NCBI GenBank assembly: GCA_002682825.1
Contig: NOKP01000006.1
Span: 1,178,001-1,242,000, forward strand
From: Neonectria sp. B-13
Lineage: Eukaryota; Ascomycota; Sordariomycetes; Hypocreales; Nectriaceae
DNA length: 64,000 nt
Direction: 5' to 3'
Shown here: piece after piece, positions 62,506 through 64,000 of the stretch
Layout of the letters: each line of letters opens with the position of its first letter
Position numbering within the stretch: the first letter of the stretch is position 1
Made by a program: the position numbers and the translations under genes
Notes under the pieces: model-generated
Seen by the model: the letters and a program-made list of their open reading frames with translations, nothing else
What the model was told of the DNA's origin: nothing
Database searches by the model: none

Positions 62506-64000
62506 ATGGGAATCGACTCTAGAAAAGCACCCCCTCTTCCCGCCCCAACCGAAACCGAAACCAACAACACCACCCCGACTGAACTGACGGCGGATGCGTT
62601 CAAGCCCAGCGACGAGAAATCGTCTTACTCCATCCCCGAGGACGGAACCCCCCTCACCATCGCCACCCGCGGCCGCAAGGCCAGCCGCTCCCAGACCTCT
62701 CTGCTCATCGAGTACTTTGAAGGCGGCAAACCATCCTCCGGCTCCGGCGAACGTCGGCCCAGCGTACGGGTCCGCCTGACTCCCTCCAAGAAGAGCAGAG
62801 ACAACCATATCCAGGTCACCGAGACCAAGGGCTCCCATCAGACCTCTCTGACTCGCCGGATACCCCTGAGTCTCACCAACGACCTCGAGTATTACGACGA
62901 GGACGGAAATAGCATGACCTCGTACGCATCGGCCACTGAAGAATCGAATGTTTCCAGAAATCCCATCGACATCGAGATTGACCACAGCCACCGAAGACGA
63001 CGACCTGCTAGCCCGCTGATCCCCTCAGAGTCCTACCAAGTAAATCCTTCAGACATCTCCGCCATACCAACCGACAGTTTCCTAGACGGCACTGGCGGTG
63101 GCTCAACGGAGCTCAAGCCTCTCGGCCAATCCAAAGGAGAACTGGCTGCTGCTTCTGGCGCCGGTGCACTTGCAGGCGTCGCCATGGACGAGGTCAGGAG
63201 CCACAAAGTTCGGAACCGGGATCGCTCAAAAGTGCCGGAAAAGTCGAAAGACAAGTCGGATCGAAAGCGTCGACCCAAGAGTAGAACGAGCAGCGTCAGT
63301 GAGCGGACGACCGACGAACTTAAAGCCCCCAGGACTCGTCGTTCCAGTCGAAGTCACCAGGAATCTGCTGTGTCAGCTGCTGATACGAGTGTGCTCTCTA
63401 ATATGACACCGAGCCATCGCTCTGCCGACACACATTCCACAGGGCGCTCGGGTGTCTCTAAATCATCCATCAACAACCCTAAGCTGCTCGAGACCGTCGA
63501 AGACGCCATTCGAAGATTAATCTTACCAGAGCTAAGTGCTCTGAAGCGGGAACAGAGCAAGCGCGAGACCCGACGGGGCTCCTTTACCTCCACCGCAACC
63601 TCCCTGTCAAGGGAGGAAGCGACCCCAGACCGCCGGCGGTCCTCAGGTCAGCGGAGTGATCAGAAGGACAAGCGCAATAGAGAGGCTCGCCATGAATATG
63701 GCGATAGCTCACTACACAGCATCAGCCGCGAGTCTATCGATGATGGCTATCACTACGACAACGAGTCGGTTACCCCTAAGCGCAGCGGCGGCGACTTGCT
63801 GAAAACCGTTGCTGCTGGTTCGGCCGCGAGCAAGGGCCAGTCCCTTCTCGACGATAAGTCTCAGTCTGAGGATCGCAAGCGCGGAGAACGACGACGCCGC
63901 AGGGCTGAGTCTTCCCGGAGTCGAAGCCTGGGACCAGACCGGTATGCAGAAGAATTTGATGACGACCACCTGGTCCCTGCACCGCCGATGCCCTTGATGA
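62506..64000 (+). CDS. N-terminal part of a very large disordered protein, involucrin-repeat/Leashin-like (partial)
   Basis: An open frame begins at ATG 62506 (MGIDSRKAPPLPAPTETETN) and runs 498 codons to the window edge without a stop, so the 3' end is outside. Visible features: a conserved-looking block near residues 60-110 (SRSQTSLLIEYFEGGKPSSG, RPSVRVRLTPSKKS, HIQVTETKG); a hydrophobic Ala/Gly patch, AAASGAGALAGVAMDEV; a basic Ser/Arg-rich middle; and a helix, INNPKLLETVEDAIRRLILP followed by ELSALKREQ, near 325-350. The start resembles the N termini of the huge proteins annotated 'involucrin repeat protein' in filamentous fungi, a group that includes the Woronin-body tether Leashin (Lah). 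If so, it would help anchor Woronin bodies near septal pores. The match is from memory of the family and unconfirmed. Confidence 0.6.
   Translation, partial: MGIDSRKAPPLPAPTETETNNTTPTELTADAFKPSDEKSSYSIPEDGTPLTIATRGRKASRSQTSLLIEYFEGGKPSSGSGERRPSVRVRLTPSKKSRDNHIQVTETKGSHQTSLTRRIPLSLTNDLEYYDEDGNSMTSYASATEESNVSRNPIDIEIDHSHRRRRPASPLIPSESYQVNPSDISAIPTDSFLDGTGGGSTELKPLGQSKGELAAASGAGALAGVAMDEVRSHKVRNRDRSKVPEKSKDKSDRKRRPKSRTSSVSERTTDELKAPRTRRSSRSHQESAVSAADTSVLSNMTPSHRSADTHSTGRSGVSKSSINNPKLLETVEDAIRRLILPELSALKREQSKRETRRGSFTSTATSLSREEATPDRRRSSGQRSDQKDKRNREARHEYGDSSLHSISRESIDDGYHYDNESVTPKRSGGDLLKTVAAGSAASKGQSLLDDKSQSEDRKRGERRRRRAESSRSRSLGPDRYAEEFDDDHLVPAPPMPLM

Overview
This window is nuclear DNA of a filamentous ascomycete (Pezizomycotina, most likely a Sordariomycete; I cannot fix the genus from the sequence). 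The evidence is short spliceosomal introns of about 50-200 nt with GTATGT/GTGAGT donors, CTAAC/CTGAC branch sites and TAG/CAG acceptors; fused fungal genes such as HIS7 (hisH-hisF); Pezizomycotina-type proteins (2EXR, GH72/GPI, VPS62); and GC-rich third codon positions in highly expressed genes. There are no rRNA, tRNA or CRISPR features that I can support. Genes are interspersed with long non-coding stretches of 1-4 kb and sit on both strands.

Layout. 2.1-4.0 kb: coiled-coil protein (minus). 6.1-7.6 kb: a secreted cysteine-rich gene that looks broken. 8.3-10.2 kb: divergent ribosomal protein pair RPL30 (minus) and RPL10 (plus) sharing a 352-bp promoter. 11.5 kb: 2EXR-domain protein. 13.5-15.0 kb: PRO2, proline biosynthesis. 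17.1 and 21.2 kb: two large fungal proteins of unknown function. 25.6-27.2 kb: VPS62 (minus). 31.1-34.7 kb: TFIIIC triple-barrel subunit (minus) divergent from HIS7 (plus). 35.1-36.0 kb: ornithine decarboxylase antizyme (minus), whose reading needs a +1 programmed ribosomal frameshift at TCC-TGA. 38.6 kb: small CxxC protein. 39.1-41.6 kb: GTS1-like ArfGAP/UBA/poly-Q protein (minus). 45.4-48.5 kb: OSH3-type oxysterol-binding protein. 48.55-49.7 kb: a short TIR element, a 19-bp minisatellite and a decayed rhodopsin-type membrane protein gene. 53.0-54.5 kb: GH72 glucanosyltransferase. 55.2-56.1 kb: dienoyl-CoA isomerase. 56.2-56.6 kb: TFB5 (minus), a 71-residue gene in three small exons. 57.8 kb: single-pass membrane protein. 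62.5 kb to the edge: N-terminal part of a very large involucrin-repeat/Leashin-like protein.

The genes are not a functional cluster; most are housekeeping. There are local links. HIS7 and PRO2 both carry TGAGTCA sites expected of the cross-pathway (Cpc1/Gcn4) amino-acid control. RPL30 and RPL10 are arranged for joint control. OSH3 (membrane contact sites), VPS62 and the ArfGAP belong to membrane trafficking. The most notable regulatory biology is the antizyme recoding site, where a perfect 7-bp inverted repeat overlaps the shift codon, and the hairpin-rich second intron of RPL30. No clearly new multi-gene system is visible.
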